A program made the position numbers and the translations under genes. From NCBI GenBank assembly GCA_036924285.1, contig JAYKYS010000001.1, positions 33,107,501 through 33,171,500 of the forward strand: DNA of 64,000 nt, given 5' to 3'. This DNA is from Asterella californica (lineage: Eukaryota > Streptophyta > Marchantiopsida > Marchantiales > Aytoniaceae). This document shows, piece after piece, positions 43,524 through 54,588 of the stretch (position 1 is the first letter of the stretch; each line of letters starts with the position of its first letter). The notes beneath the pieces are model-generated. The model did not search any database. It was not told where the DNA came from and saw only the letters and a program-made list of their open reading frames with translations.

Positions 43524-45121
43524 CCGTATCGTGTCAGATATTGCGTGAAGGATGTCAAGGAAAATGCGAAGTTTCTGACTGTGGAGATATTGTGTGCTGA
43601 AACAAAGACAAGACAGAGAAAAACAACCACGAAAACGAACGCTGCGATGTATACCAACTCCAAATGTATGTACACTGCCGGTTCTTTCTCCTAAGAGCAA
43701 AGAACTGAAAAACAGACTAGAGCGGTCTGTAATCTGCTTCAAAGTCCTTAAAAACAACCCCTGATTCTCAACCCTGACCCAAAAACACCGAAGTGTAGCT
43801 CAAAGCAAGAGAAACTTCCCTTTGCTAACAAGCAGAGTCACGACAGTATCACGTGATCCAAACCCAAATCCAAACCACATCCATGTACAAGTTCTTAGCT
43901 AAAGCTAGCTACCACAAGTTGTATATAGCCAACCAGAACTCTAACGAACTCAAAAGAGCAAAACCCGTAGCGAAGAAACCGAAAAAGACCTATCTATGGA
44001 CTTCCTCCTTTCGCCGAACGGACTTCAGATGTCGATAGGGTCTCCTCCGCTGACTCTATTAACCCAAGAAACCTTCAGATCCAACTCCCAACAGCCGAGA
44101 TATCGCCGATTTTTTGTCGCAAGTGACCGAACCTTCAAAAACTCCTCCCTACGGCTTAAAACCGCACACACCGCACAAACGGATCGTCTAAACTGATATC
44201 CATCTTCCCTAACAGATAGATCTAGCTACCTTGAACCCAACAAGCCTCCAAATAGTCGTTTGGAGTTCCCCTTGCAAAACCACGCAAGAAATTTGGTCAC
44301 AGGTTGTAAAAAACTGACGTAAATCAGCTCCATGCGGCTCAAACTTGCTCACCACACCCAAACCAACAATCCAATTCACGTACAGTCTTCTCTTATGCGT
44401 ACATGAAGACTCTCTGATCGTGTAGGCACCAAGAACGAAGAGCTTGGCTCACCGATCGCTAAGAACAACCCAATCTCAGGTCGCAGGTGAACAAAAACCT
44501 GATGTAAGCGCTTCTTTACGAGCCAATTTCACTCAAAACTCCCAGACCGCCCAATGAAACTTCATATCGTCTTCAATTTCCTGAAGAACTCGTTGTTCTT
44601 ATCCCGATGGATCCAAGGACAACAAGTTTGGACTCCGGAACGGCCTAAACGGTCCAACTCTCCTTCACAGGTAACTGAAAACTCCAAATCTACTTCTTGC
44701 GTCTCAATTTCTCCCAGAACACAACCCCCGATCCGTCTCTTCTTAACCGTCTTAACCTGTGCGTAGCCTGCACAGATTTGAACCCGATGACACCTTGCGC
44801 GCGTGTATTGGACTTCCCAATTCTCCAAAACGTCCACCGACAAGTCGTAGGAACAAGCAAGCCTTTTAAACAGCCCCCTTGTAACAGTCTCTGTACGTAC
44901 GAAGTTCTCTCAATAATAAATGAAGCAAGCCCCTTACGTCTTTGATATAACGCTTGAAGTCTCAAATACCCAATCATCAAGTAACTAGGGCTTAGCTTGA
45001 TTTTGTCTTCTTTCGAATCGCATAACTTCTTCACTAAATGTCCAAAGAAGTAAACAAGATGCCCATGGAAAGCTACAACGAGCTCTACCCATCTATGCGA
45101 TAAAAGTGAAGATCCGAAGTT

Positions 45122-46042
45122 GTACTGTAACGACCTATGTTACACATAGGAAGTTTGTCTATTAGTAAGGTGTTTAGTTCTAACTAAGTGTTGAGAATGT
45201 TTAATTGCTGCCAATGTACTTTTAGGAGGTATCAAGTTAGTCATGACTAGCTAAAAGTTAGTTATGGTTAAACTTAGCTGTACTTTTTGCAGAATTCAGA
45301 TATTTGCTAAAGAGTGAGCACTACTATCTTGTCATCTTGTCTAAAAGGTAGAAAGGAGGTGGAAAGTATCCCTTATCTCCTTTTTGACTTGATATTAGTG
45401 GTTGGATTAAAGTTGTGGACTTTGTGAGCATTAAAAACAAGAAGAGATTCCACATGTTTCCTTTTTAGTGGGTCCTAGTGTAGAGGGGGGTGGAAATTCG
45501 AGATTTCTTGAGAATATTCTAGAATCCTTCTAGAAGTTGTTGACTTTGAAGGAATAAGCCCATGTGAAAAGGTAAAAAGCCCATGTGATCAATGCTTTTA
45601 CCTTAAGTAATATCTTAGTAAAACCCGGTAAAAGTAGTTACGGCTGAGTTACCGGAGGGTACCAAAGTAAAAACCTAGAATGTATAAATAGAGGAGTAGA
45701 GAAGAGCTCCTCATCCTTGTTTTCACATTGTCGTAATGACAACTTGAGTAATATAGAGAGTGTGGGATATTTTTAGCATGTGAGAACTTGAGAGACGTTG
45801 TTAGAATGGAGGATTTTTAGTTGATGTGTTTAAGGAGATTTTTAGTTGATAAGTTTGTGGGTGTATGAATGAGTGAACTCAGCATTTTCCCTTCAAGTTC
45901 ATGGTGTGCTTCCATCAAAGCCATCAGAGGTGACCTCTGAGTGAGAGACAGGCCCGACATGTTGCAGATTCGTGGATGACGATCGTGGAGGTTGAGAGAT
46001 CGGGGGGTAGTGATCGATAGGACCGCGGAGGGTTTACAGTAC
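45122..46042 (+). mobile_element. Solo A-family LTR in the D LTR
   Basis: TGTAACGACC at 45126 to GGGTTTACA at 46038 (913 bp), flanked by GTAC at 45122-45125 and 46039-46042. It contains TATAAATA at 45683-45690. There is no internal region, so it arose by LTR-LTR recombination. Confidence 0.9.
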
Positions 46043-46400
46043 CTAAAGCCCATAAGCTGGGGCCTAGCTTATTTTCTCCATTTTTCGAGTCTTGTAACTT
46101 CTCCACTATGCGTCCAAACGAAGTAGACAAAGTGCCTATGGAATGCTGACTAGGAGCTCTATCCACTGATGCAATGAAAGCGAAGATCCGAAATGGTGCC
46201 AAAAGCCCGTAAGCTGGAGCCTAGCTTGCTTTCTCCATCTTTCGAGTCTTGTAACTTCTCCACGAGGAGTCCAAACGAAGTAGACGAAGTGCCTATGGAG
46301 TGCTGACAAGGAGTTGTATCCACTGATGCGATGAAAGAGGAGATCCAAAATTGTGCCAAAAACTCGTAAGCTGGAGCCTAGCTTGTCTTCTCATGAGTTT
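46043..46400 (-). repeat. 157-bp tandem repeats in LTR D
   Basis: AAGCTGG occurs at 46054, 46211 and 46368, exactly 157 bp apart, within conserved units. A more diverged unit lies at about 44985-45121, on the other side of the solo LTR. LTR G has the same period. Confidence 0.85.
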
Positions 46401-46460
46401 CTTTGGAGCGACAAGCATCGAAGTTTGAATTTCAGGTAGGAGCCGGTCCACGACACGACA

Positions 46461-47836
46461 CCGTATGATCGAAACAATCACATGTGTCAGAGCTGGCATG
46501 CTCGGGACTTGCACATCCTCACATGCTGTCCCAACAATCATTGGTTGCAAGTTATCTCCATCCAGACTCTCCTCCATCTTGGTTGCGCTCTTCACTACAT
46601 CAGCTTTTGAAGTTGATCTCTCATATCGCACTTGTGATCGAACCTCTGGCTTCAATCCTCCAATAAAGTTCTTTGTGAGCATTGCTCCAATGCCGAGGTA
46701 GGAAGCACGCTACATCTTCACTCTCTCATAGAACTATTTGAAACTTCTGCTCTAATTTCTCCACTCTCTCAGCGTAAGTCCTTATTTTCTCTCTCTCTCA
46801 TTGTTTGAGGTAAGTTACCTCTACCATTAACTTCTTGTAACTTTCATCAAGAATAAAGGTTTCAGTTAAGGCCTCTGTTAATACTTCTCAAGTATCGACT
46901 GGAGTCTCCCACTACACTTCTCTTCTTCCTGTCCTCATACCATGTCAAGGTAGAATTCTCAAGAAATTCAGGTATCAACCCTACCAACTCACTCTTCTTT
47001 CGATCTCCATTGCCAATGCATGCTCGTTTGAAATCTCTCACAAATCCTTCGACGTCTTCTCCATCCTTTACGTAAAACACCGGACATTTTCCTATTCTTC
47101 TCTTTTTTTCTTTTTCTTACTCAAGGTACTGCTTGTGGATGTGAAGATCATACTTCACCGCAATCCATAATTTCTCCGTTGAGCTCTCTCTTGCTAGAAA
47201 AGATGATTATTCTAAGACAACAAGAACAAGATGAGCTCCATCCTCAAGTAGTTCATCAACGAAAACACCAACGAAGTCCGTTGTTTCACGATGATAGTAA
47301 CTCTTTCCTCTCCAAAGGTTAGAATAAGCTTGATCCTCATCTTATCTAACGTGTGACAGACTATCTCCATCCTCGCTAGAAGTCTTCACTTGTTCCATTT
47401 CTATACTCAACCTTCTCTCGGGACCTTCAACTATGGTTTCCAACAAAGCAACAACTGCGCTACACTCATGCTCAACTGGAATCTCGTCCACTCCACATGT
47501 AAACAGAAGGTTGTAAGATCAATGACGCCTTGTCTAGAGGAAGAATGACCTATGTGTAAGCTTAAGTTGACCAATCCTCGTCGCTCACGCAAAAGTTTAT
47601 TCTTTGTATGACACTTGCTCACTTTATGTCCTTCTTCTCCACACAAAAAACACCTCGAGTTCTTCTCCAAATTCTTACGACTACTCTCTATTTCTTCTTC
47701 AAACTCTAGCCAAAACTCTCCTTTCGTCATATCAGCGGTAACTATCACCGAATAGCCTAAAGGAATCTTGCTAAACCTCAATTTTCACTCTTGCTGACCT
47801 TCCATGGTAATGATTCGTCATACATCTCTCTCACTG
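46461..47836 (-). pseudogene. Element H: 5' ORFs and gag N-terminus, broken
   Basis: Minus strand, diverged relative of A. 47781-47431 corresponds to ORF2 of A, with RFSKIPLGYSVIV and the knuckle CFLCGEEGHKVSKC. 47080-46862 is the gag start (DGEDVEGFVRDFKRACIGNG), with a frame break near 46860. 46682-46461 is gag KNFIGGLKPEVRSQVRYE. The gag frame ends on a codon boundary at 46461 and continues at 14659. The 5' LTR, primer site and ORF1 are missing: the sequence switches to the duplicated host gene at about 47836. Confidence 0.8.
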
Positions 47837-48212
47837 CCTCGCATAAATCCAATACCTTCGCCGAAACTGATTGTATGGGACAAGGAGCCTTGATGCGCTC
47901 ATTAAGTCGACCCGCTAGCATTTCTTGAAGTGGTCTTCTCACAGGGCGATAAGACGAAATGGGGGTAGAGTGCGAATCAGGTTCTGAACCTGCGCGCTTT
48001 GGTGGTGTAGCCAATACGTATGAACCACCCTCCGAATCCTCAGAATTGGAGGAAGTGGCAGGAAAGATAAGCCTCCTGGAATTAGGCATGTGGTCAATCA
48101 GTTCAACCCTCTCCTCGACTTTCAACTCTGCGACTTCCTTAGCACTGGATCTCAGAGAAATCTCGGGCCTGAAATATGTTTGAGTACCGTAAGACGTTCC
48201 TCTGCCGTCTCC
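47837..48212 (-). pseudogene. Sld2/RECQL4-like gene copy 1: exon 3, truncated
   Basis: The acceptor TGTTCCAG|GG precedes 48212, and the frame GDGRGTSYGTQTYFRPEISLRS follows in the phase set by exon 2. The exon encodes a low-complexity, Ser/Glu-rich stretch (SSNSEDSEGG; TPPKRAGSEPDS). It is cut at about 47837, where element H begins, so copy 1 has no downstream exons. Copy 2 (52578 downward) continues the frame. Confidence 0.65.
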
Positions 48213-48305
48213 CTGGAACACGAATATCGTAAATCAGAGAACGAGTAGTTGAATCCAAAAACGGTGAAGAACTAAAAGCACATGACACTATAATATTTGG
48301 CATAC

Positions 48306-48436
48306 CGGCAAGCCAGTGTGAACATTCTCCTTCTCCTTGGTCCGAATATGCTTCACATTTTCGGTGACAACCTTCGCACTGTCCTTCTCCTTTTGAATCT
48401 TGAACTTCGTTCGTGCGTACTCTTGGTACAACGAGT
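48306..48436 (-). pseudogene. Sld2/RECQL4-like gene copy 1: exon 2
   Basis: The 131-base exon lies between acceptor CTCTGCAG|ACTCG and donor TTGCCG|GTATG. Joined to the single base C left by exon 1 it reads HSLYQEYARTKFKIQKEKDS, completing the Sld2-type motif (P-x-I-x-x-L-Y-x-E-Y). It ends in phase 0. Intact sequence, but the gene copy is truncated downstream. Confidence 0.7.
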
Positions 48437-49162
48437 CTGCAGAGCTAGAACTCACTCAAACTTCAGAGACCAATTTGTTACGTAAAACAAGTTCTGTATC
48501 GATCTTATGAGCTACACGAGACAACCAGCTGTCTTCATTTGTCTCTAAATTTCAGCACCTAGCACACTATCGTTAATCATCAATATAAGCAACAAAAGAG
48601 ATTGCACTCTTCGTCTCGATTTCAACACATACATGTGCTTTTTCTCTACTAAACTACTACACGTTTCATAGTGTCGCTTGATGGTACCACATTGCTGTTC
48701 AAGTTAACCTCGAATTCATACAACTGTCGAGTCAAAGCGCTACCCTCTAAGAATCAACCAGCAGTTCCAGAGCAAAACTCTGTAAAAATTACCGTACCAA
48801 GCAAGAGAACAGAAGAAAACTTCATCTGACTCCCCCAGCGGTGTCGTGTTGTGAGACGTCTCACATGTGAATTCAGTGTAGAACGGGTGTTGTGTTTTCT
48901 TTTGTGTTCGGTGAACCTTTTGTGTAGTTCGCATGAGAGGGTATTAGGTGTCACGTTCACAGAGATCTGGGTGTGAGATCGCACGATAACAAGATGTGCC
49001 GACTCAATGATCCGTGAACGTTCGCGTGAATGGCTCTTGTTGTCAAACATAGGTATAAGATAGTGGATTGGGGGTTTGTGGGGCATTCTTCTGGAAGGGG
49101 TAGTTTTCATGAGTGTGTCTTAGTGTCTTACGTGATAAGAAGGAGCGGCAGGAGTTGTATTC

Positions 49163-49378
49163 ATGGATGGAGGACTGAATCGAGTTCCAAATCTGCCATT
49201 TCCGAACCCGTTTCATATCAAGCTTCACTTGATCCACCGCGATCACTTTCGACAGTGGTTCGTCGTCTATTTTGGAGAAGAGTTCATGGGGAGGATGATG
49301 GACTCGCCTACTCCGGTGATCTTACCAATCGTCACATATGGAGAGGATTGGGACTTGACAGTGTACATCTTACTTTGA
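49163..49378 (+). CDS. Small ORF 1 within second LTR I (71 aa)
   Basis: Same protein as at 12460-12675 with one substitution. ATG at 49163. It shares FGEE(F/Y) and M-x-SP-x-P with the ORF 9 bases downstream. Unknown function; coding status rests on the paralogy of the two neighbours. Confidence 0.45.
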   Translation: MDGGLNRVPNLPFPNPFHIKLHLIHRDHFRQWFVVYFGEEFMGRMMDSPTPVILPIVTYGEDWDLTVYILL

Positions 49379-49387
49379 CGAGGGCCA

Positions 49388-49591
49388 ATGGACCTGAATT
49401 ATCCAGCCAACATCCCTTTCAACGTCTGGGTGGATGTTCGATGTCATTGTCGGCGGAAGATCAATCATCGTGCGTGGATCGCAAAGAACTTTGGGGAGGA
49501 GTACTGTAATCAAGTGATGGCTTCTCCATTTCCTTTTGTAGTACCTTTCATCGTAAATCGGTTCCAGGTCGTCATCTTGACCTTCTACTGA
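49388..49591 (+). CDS. Small ORF 2 within second LTR I (67 aa)
   Basis: ATG at 49388, same as 12247-12450 with two substitutions. It contains NFGEEYCNQVMASPFP. It lies in the presumed sense direction of the LTR. Confidence 0.45.
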   Translation: MDLNYPANIPFNVWVDVRCHCRRKINHRAWIAKNFGEEYCNQVMASPFPFVVPFIVNRFQVVILTFY

Positions 49592-51105
49592 ATCTTAAGT
49601 GTTAAGTACGATCTCTATAGTTCGACGAATGTAATTAACCTAAGGTTGGGGCCGATGCCTTGAAGGCATGAGAGGATAGTAAGGTTATAGTTGTTCTAGG
49701 ATATCAAGTAGAGGACAAAAGAGGTTTTCAGATCTGTTTTCTTATTGGTCCATTTTCGACCAATCAACACCATTCCAGATCTGCAGACGGCTTTAGGGTT
49801 TTGGAGGTCTTCCCGGGGGTCATTTGAGGAGTGAGTGGTCTTGTTGGAAAGCTCTCGAGACGGGCTACACTCTGGAGACAAAGATCAGGCGATTTGGAAT
49901 TCTGAGGAGAGAGTGATGGACGTTGAAAGTCAGGGGGGTCAAATCGGTACCCCGAGCCACGTTTTGGAGTGATCCGGGAGTTTGAGAGGTGATCTTTAGG
50001 AGCTGTCAAGGGGATCGAGTAGTTCACTCTGTGCTGGTTGTATTGATGTAAAACAATCCTACATTTGGGTTGGATTTGCTCCTGAAATGATCAATTGAAG
50101 TTGGCTGTTACAGTTGAGAGGTATGAGAAAACCCGCTTTCTTTGGATTTAAAGCTTGAGTTGCTCCGTGCACATGGGATTGGATCTCTGAGTGAAACTTT
50201 CCAGGATGAGAGTGTGCCCTATCAGCTAGTCACATGTGAAATTTCAGTTCAATTGGGTAAGAGAATGTGTGGAGATCTAGGATTTTGGCCATCGAGATCT
50301 GTAAAGCTCAGAAGTTAGCACAGGCGGGTGGCTTGATTCATCGCGGACAGTTGGGGGTCAGATCTGAGATTGAAATTTCATACAGTAGTAGAGAAGGGTC
50401 AGAGGGGATGTCCTGTGGAGTTTGAGCCTGATTGAATAATCGAGGTGAAGGCACGAGAGTGTCAAAGTTCAGTTTGCAGCGAGGCGAGAAAGACGTAGAG
50501 AGATTTTGCTTAAATCTCTTGGTTGGAGTTGAACAAAAACGACTTGAAGATGGGAGGTGTGCTTCTTGGAGGTGTCGTGTGGATGACAAGGAGGCTGTGT
50601 TGTGAGATTGGTACGGCGATCACGCTCAATGGAGGTGCCACGTCTTGCTGAAGCTGAGATACCGTTATCCTCGGTATCACGCCCCGAGTTTCTAGCTGTT
50701 TGCTGCCGATATATCTTGTATCGTTGGAAAGCTTGGGATCTAAAGCAGACACGTACCGTGTATGAGCCTTGCCTTTATCTAGAGTGGAATCGAGCTCAGA
50801 GTCATTTGTGTGATGCACATGTACTACACTTGGGTCATGTTAGCTCGCTAGTAACCTACAAAAAACACTGATAGATTAGATATTGAGAGCATAAGTTTTC
50901 ATCGGTTAGGTCGTAGATCCAGTTGTATCTCTCTACAGCAAGATACCTCGTGTATTCTCAGACCATATTTCACGCCCTACGACAGCAGATGCAGTGACTA
51001 TACATTGTACAAGAGAGTGTCAATGTCAAAGATCTAACCCAAGGTCCGAGTGGCAACGTAGAGGAAATTGTGGAAAAGTAGTAGATTCTGGAGAAAAACA
51101 CTCAC

Positions 51106-51349
51106 GTATAGATGGAGAAGCTTGAATATCCTGTTTAGACGGTACACGGCCATTCTGTTGCTGAAATTTTCGTTTCCATAGCTTCAGATCATTCTTCAAC
51201 CGCTGAAGCTTAGACTCCGAAGACACCACTTCAGTGTAAGTACAACTGAAGAAGGATAGCATCAACCGCATCTCACATCTCAAGAAACGCTCAACAACTG
51301 CTCCATTTGGAATCGATCTCCACGTGCATATTTTTGTCGCGCTATTCAC
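51106..51349 (-). pseudogene. Sld2/RECQL4-like gene copy 1: exon 1
   Basis: The frame reads LKNDLKLWKRKFQQQNGR, then VPSKQDIQASPSI, up to the donor ATAC|GTGAG at 51106/51105. The pattern LK-x-W-x3-F-x5-GR-x-P-x3-DI-x3-P-I is the conserved motif of fungal Sld2 and of the N-terminus of RECQL4, which load replication factors at origins. The frame is open to 51349, but that codon is GTG. The first in-frame ATG is at MRLMLSFF, and an acceptor-like CTCTGCAG lies at about 51364, so the true start or an upstream exon is undecided. Intron 1 here holds the solo I LTR. Confidence 0.65.
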
Positions 51350-51716
51350 CGCTTCAACCTGCAGAGATTTCCTTTCACAGCAGGCATGAATGAGGGCCTA
51401 CAATTCCCGCGCAATTCAAATCAAATGACCGAGACTCTAGAACAGTCGTCGATTCAAATAACCGAGTAACCCTCTCGAATTCCAGAGTCTGGAAAACTCG
51501 TCAAATATGCCTCTCCCATCTTCCACCTTCTGCACACATTTCTGCTCTGGTTCATTCACCGGACGGGAAACAGGATCGAGTCTCGACTACCACGAACGCC
51601 CATTTCCCGCCAAATTCTTTTCGAACGCCTATGGGGCACAAATTGTTCCAGTTTGAAACCAACGACTACCTTCTGCTTGGCTCCCTCCACGAGCGCTGAG
51701 TGACCTGGTCCCGGCA

Positions 51717-52199
51717 AAATCTAACGATCTGGGGCTTTGGTGATGAATGACATGCTACTGGACTAATATGGGAACAATTGTCGAACGCTGCATGAATCTC
51801 CCCAGTGCCCTCATTGCTTTGCTGGATACCTAAGGAATGTGCCAACGTAACTGAATTTGCTGCAGCTGATTCCTCTGATGTCCTGCTGTCAACTTTGAAT
51901 GTAGCTTCACTCAGGACTTCGCCTGACCTCTGGCACTCCTTCCTTGTCAGACTGGAACCCAATATGCTAGCAGAAAACCCGGCCGGAAGTGGATCGTGCT
52001 CTCGGTACAAGTCTTGTTCATCGAATTGCATTCCAGGACGACATCGTTTGATGACAAACCACTGTTCTTGAGGAAACTCAAACACGGGCCGAGTGTTCCC
52101 ATTTGTTGGATAGGACTCGGCTTGACGAACCAACAGCACCAGTCGGGGTGAACTTCTTAGGGGCATCGGTTTCTGGAGCTTTCCTCTTGCAGCTGTTGA
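51717..52199 (-). other. Single-copy downstream part of the Sld2-like gene
   Basis: This segment lies between the two duplicate copies and is not repeated, so it is the original continuation of copy 2. A frame open to 51666 contains EFPQEQWFVIKRCRPGMQFDE and a Ser/Glu-rich stretch, which could be more coding sequence after a frameshift or small intron near 52085. No helicase motifs are visible. Confidence 0.45.
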
Positions 52200-52578
52200 C
52201 TGCCTCACATAAATCCAATACCTTCGCCGAAACTGATTGTATGGGACAAGGAGCCCTTATGCGCTCATTAAGTCGACCCGTTAGCATTTCTTGAAGTGGT
52301 CTTCTCACAGGGCGATAAGACGAAATGGGGGTAGAGTGCGAATCAGGTTCTGAACCTGCGCGCTTTGGTGGTGTAGCCAATACGTATGAACCACCCTCCG
52401 AATCCTCAGAATTGGAGGAAGTGGCAGGAAAGATAAGCCTCCTGGAATTAGGCATGTGGTCAATCAGTTCAACCCTCTCCTCGACTTTCAACTCTGCGAC
52501 TTCCTTAGCGCAGGATCTCAGAGAAATCTCGGGCCTGAAATATGTTTGAGTACCGTAAGACGTTCCTCTGCCGTCTCC
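52078..52578 (-). CDS. Sld2/RECQL4-like gene copy 2: exon 3
   Basis: Acceptor TTCCAG|GG at 52578. The frame GDGRGTSYGTQTYFRPE runs to a TGA at 52078 after KRKAPETDAPKKF and GSSSRVLSNKWEHSARV. Content is acidic and serine-rich, as is common between the Sld2 motif and later domains. Whether the TGA is real, or a donor precedes it, is open; CCC|GTGTTT near 52085 is a possible donor. Sequence beyond it (to 51717) looks coding in a different frame. Confidence 0.6.
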   Translation of the reverse strand, partial: GDGRGTSYGTQTYFRPEISLRSCAKEVAELKVEERVELIDHMPNSRRLIFPATSSNSEDSEGGSYVLATPPKRAGSEPDSHSTPISSYRPVRRPLQEMLTGRLNERIRAPCPIQSVSAKVLDLCEAVNSCKRKAPETDAPKKFTPTGAVGSSSRVLSNKWEHSARV

Positions 52579-52671
52579 CTGGAACACGAATATCGTAAAT
52601 CAGAGAACGAGTAGTTGAATCCAAAAACGGTGAAGAACTAAAAGCACATGACACTATAATATTTGGCATAC

Positions 52672-52786
52672 CGGCAAGCCAGTGTGAACATTCTCCTTCT
52701 CCTTGGCCCGAATATGCTTCACATTTTCGGTGACAATCTTCGCACTGTCCTTCTCCTTTTGAATCTTGAACTTCGTTCGTGCGTAC
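52672..52786 (-). pseudogene. Sld2/RECQL4-like gene copy 2: exon 2, lower part (split by A')
   Basis: The exon is cut at the GTAC target: 61540-61521 encodes HSLYQEY and the rest continues at 52786 down to the donor at 52672. The insertion falls in the conserved Y-x-E-Y codons, so unless A' is spliced out this copy cannot make an intact Sld2-type domain. Confidence 0.7.
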
Positions 52787-53700
52787 TGTAACGACCTATG
52801 TTACACATAGGAAGTTTGTCTCTTAGTAAGGTGTTTAGTTCTAACTAAGTGTTGAGAATGTTTATTTGCTGCCAATGTACTTTTAGGAGGTATCAAGTTA
52901 GTCATGACTAGCTAAAAGTTAGTTATGGTTAAACTTAGCTGTACTTTTTGCAGAATTCAGATATTTGCTAAAGAGTGAGCACTACTATCTTGTCATCTTG
53001 TCTAAAAGGTAGAAAGGAGGTGGAAAGTATCCCTTATCTCCTTTTTGACTTGATATTAGTGGTTGGATTAAAGTTGTGGACTTTGTGGGCATTAAAAACA
53101 AGAAGAGATTCCACATGTTTCCTTTTTAGTGAGTCCTAGTGTAGAGGGGGGTGGAAATTCGAGATTCCTTGAGAATATTCTAGAATCCTTCTAGAAGTTG
53201 TTGACTTTGAAGGAATAAGCCCATGTGAAAAGGTAAAAAGCCCATGTGATCAATGCTTTTACCTTAAGTAATATCTTAGTAAAACCCGGTAAAAATAGTT
53301 ACGGCTGAGTTACCGGAGGGTACCAAAGTAAAAACCTAGAATGTATAAATAGAGGAGTAGAGAAGAGCTCCTCATCCTTGTTTTCACATTGTCGTAATGA
53401 CAACTTGAGTAATATAGAGAGTGTGGGATATTTTTAGCATGTGAGAACTTGAGAGACGTTGTTAGAATGGAGGATTTTTAGTTGATGTGTTTAAAGAGAT
53501 TTTTAGTTGATAAGTTTGTGGGTGTATGAATGAGTGAACTCAGCATTTTCTCTTCAAGTTCATGGTGTGCTTCCATCAAAACCATCAGAGGTGACCCTTG
53601 AGTGAGAGACAGGCCCGACATGTTGCAGATTCGTGGATGACGATCGTGGAGGTTGAGAGATCGGGGAGATAGTGATCGATAGGACCGCGGAGGGTTTACA
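52787..53700 (+). repeat. Element A': 5' LTR
   Basis: TGTAACGACC...GGGTTTACA with TATAAATA at 53344-53351 and the terminal hairpin CCTATGT-TAC-ACATAGG at 52795-52811. Confidence 0.92.
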
Positions 53701-53704
53701 TTTT

Positions 53705-53722
53705 TGGTTCCGTTGCCAGGAT
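53705..53722 (+). promoter_or_regulatory. Element A': primer-binding site, tRNA-Glu type
   Basis: TGGTTCCGTTGCCAGGAT follows 4 T after the LTR. It matches the tRNA-Glu complement seen in element A except for A in place of G at position 14. Confidence 0.7.
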
Positions 53723-54003
53723 CTCACTTGAAGAGATCGTTGAACGATGTTTAGAGTTCAGTTCTATATTCGACAAAAGGAGATTATGAGAGAGCACATG
53801 GAGAGAACGTTGGGAGGAGAGAGAGCTAACGCGATGTTAGCAACGTTAGAACCTTTCGTGTATCCCGTAGTGATATATGACGCGTTCGAAGTCATTCTTT
53901 ACATCTTGTTCACTTAGAAAGGGTTTGAGGAGAGTTGAAAGAGTGTGCAACAAGAGTTGTAGAGGAAGGATGAGAGAAAAGTTATTAGAGGAGATAAATT
54001 TGT

Positions 54004-54440
54004 GAGTTTAGAAATTCTGCTCTCTGGAAAATTTGTACAGTCGCTGTCAACTTTTCTATGAATTTTATTTTCCTGTGATACTTTCCAGTGTTTTAGATTG
54101 GCTGATAACCTATCTAAGACAAAAGAAATCATAGGAAAAGCTGGTCTAGAGAGGGAGCAATGAATTTTCAAAGTTGAGGGGGTCTATTCGTGAGAGTTGA
54201 GGAATTTTGTTATCTGGAAAAAATTTACAGTCATTGTCAGATTTTCTGTGAATTTTATTTTCCTGAAAAACTTTCCAGTGTTTTAGAGTGGCTGATAAGC
54301 TATCCAGGACAAAAGAAATCATGAGAAGATGAGGTCTGAAGAGGGAGAAAGATTTTTTCAAAGTGGAGGGGGTTGACAACCACGAGGGAAGTGAAAATAT
54401 ACAAATTTCAGTTCTCTGAAAATTTGTACAGTCATCACCA
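54004..54440 (+). repeat. Element A': leader tandem repeats of about 190 bp
   Basis: Units start near 54004, 54192 and 54383. TTTCCAGTGTTTTAGA and ACAAAAGAAATCAT recur once per full unit. Same array as in element A. Confidence 0.85.
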
Positions 54441-54588
54441 TCTCTTCTGATTAGGGAAGTTTCTGTTGAAACTTCATGATTTAGTAGCTTGGAGGTTGAG
54501 GTACTGGAGATAACAAAAATCTTGGAGAGATCTCGTACCAACTAAGAGATACACGTTTCGGCATACAAGGAGGTCTTGAAGATACTTC

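Larger units (their letters stand above)
43532..46460 (-). repeat. Element D: 5' LTR, split by a solo A-family LTR
   Basis: On the plus strand it runs TGTCAGATATTGCG...CCACGACACGACA. Without the inserted 45126-46042 it is about 2.0 kb. It matches the 3' LTR at 14665-15320 over the first 656 bases, and LTR G in reverse complement over much of the remainder. Its right flank is CCGT (46461), then H gag. Confidence 0.85.
48838..50988 (+). mobile_element. Solo LTR 'I' second copy (48842-50984), in intron 1 of gene copy 1
   Basis: TGTCGTGTTGTGAGACG...CGCCCTACGACA, 2143 bp, inverted relative to 10709-12996 and about 97-98% alike by eye. Flanks are GCGG (48838-48841) and GCAG (50985-50988). The unoccupied site CCCAGCGGATGCAG is present in gene copy 2 at 61939-61952, which proves a 4-bp duplication with one later change. 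It lacks the 144-bp segment of the other copy. A TATAAGA at 49054 lies upstream of the two small ORFs. Confidence 0.88.
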
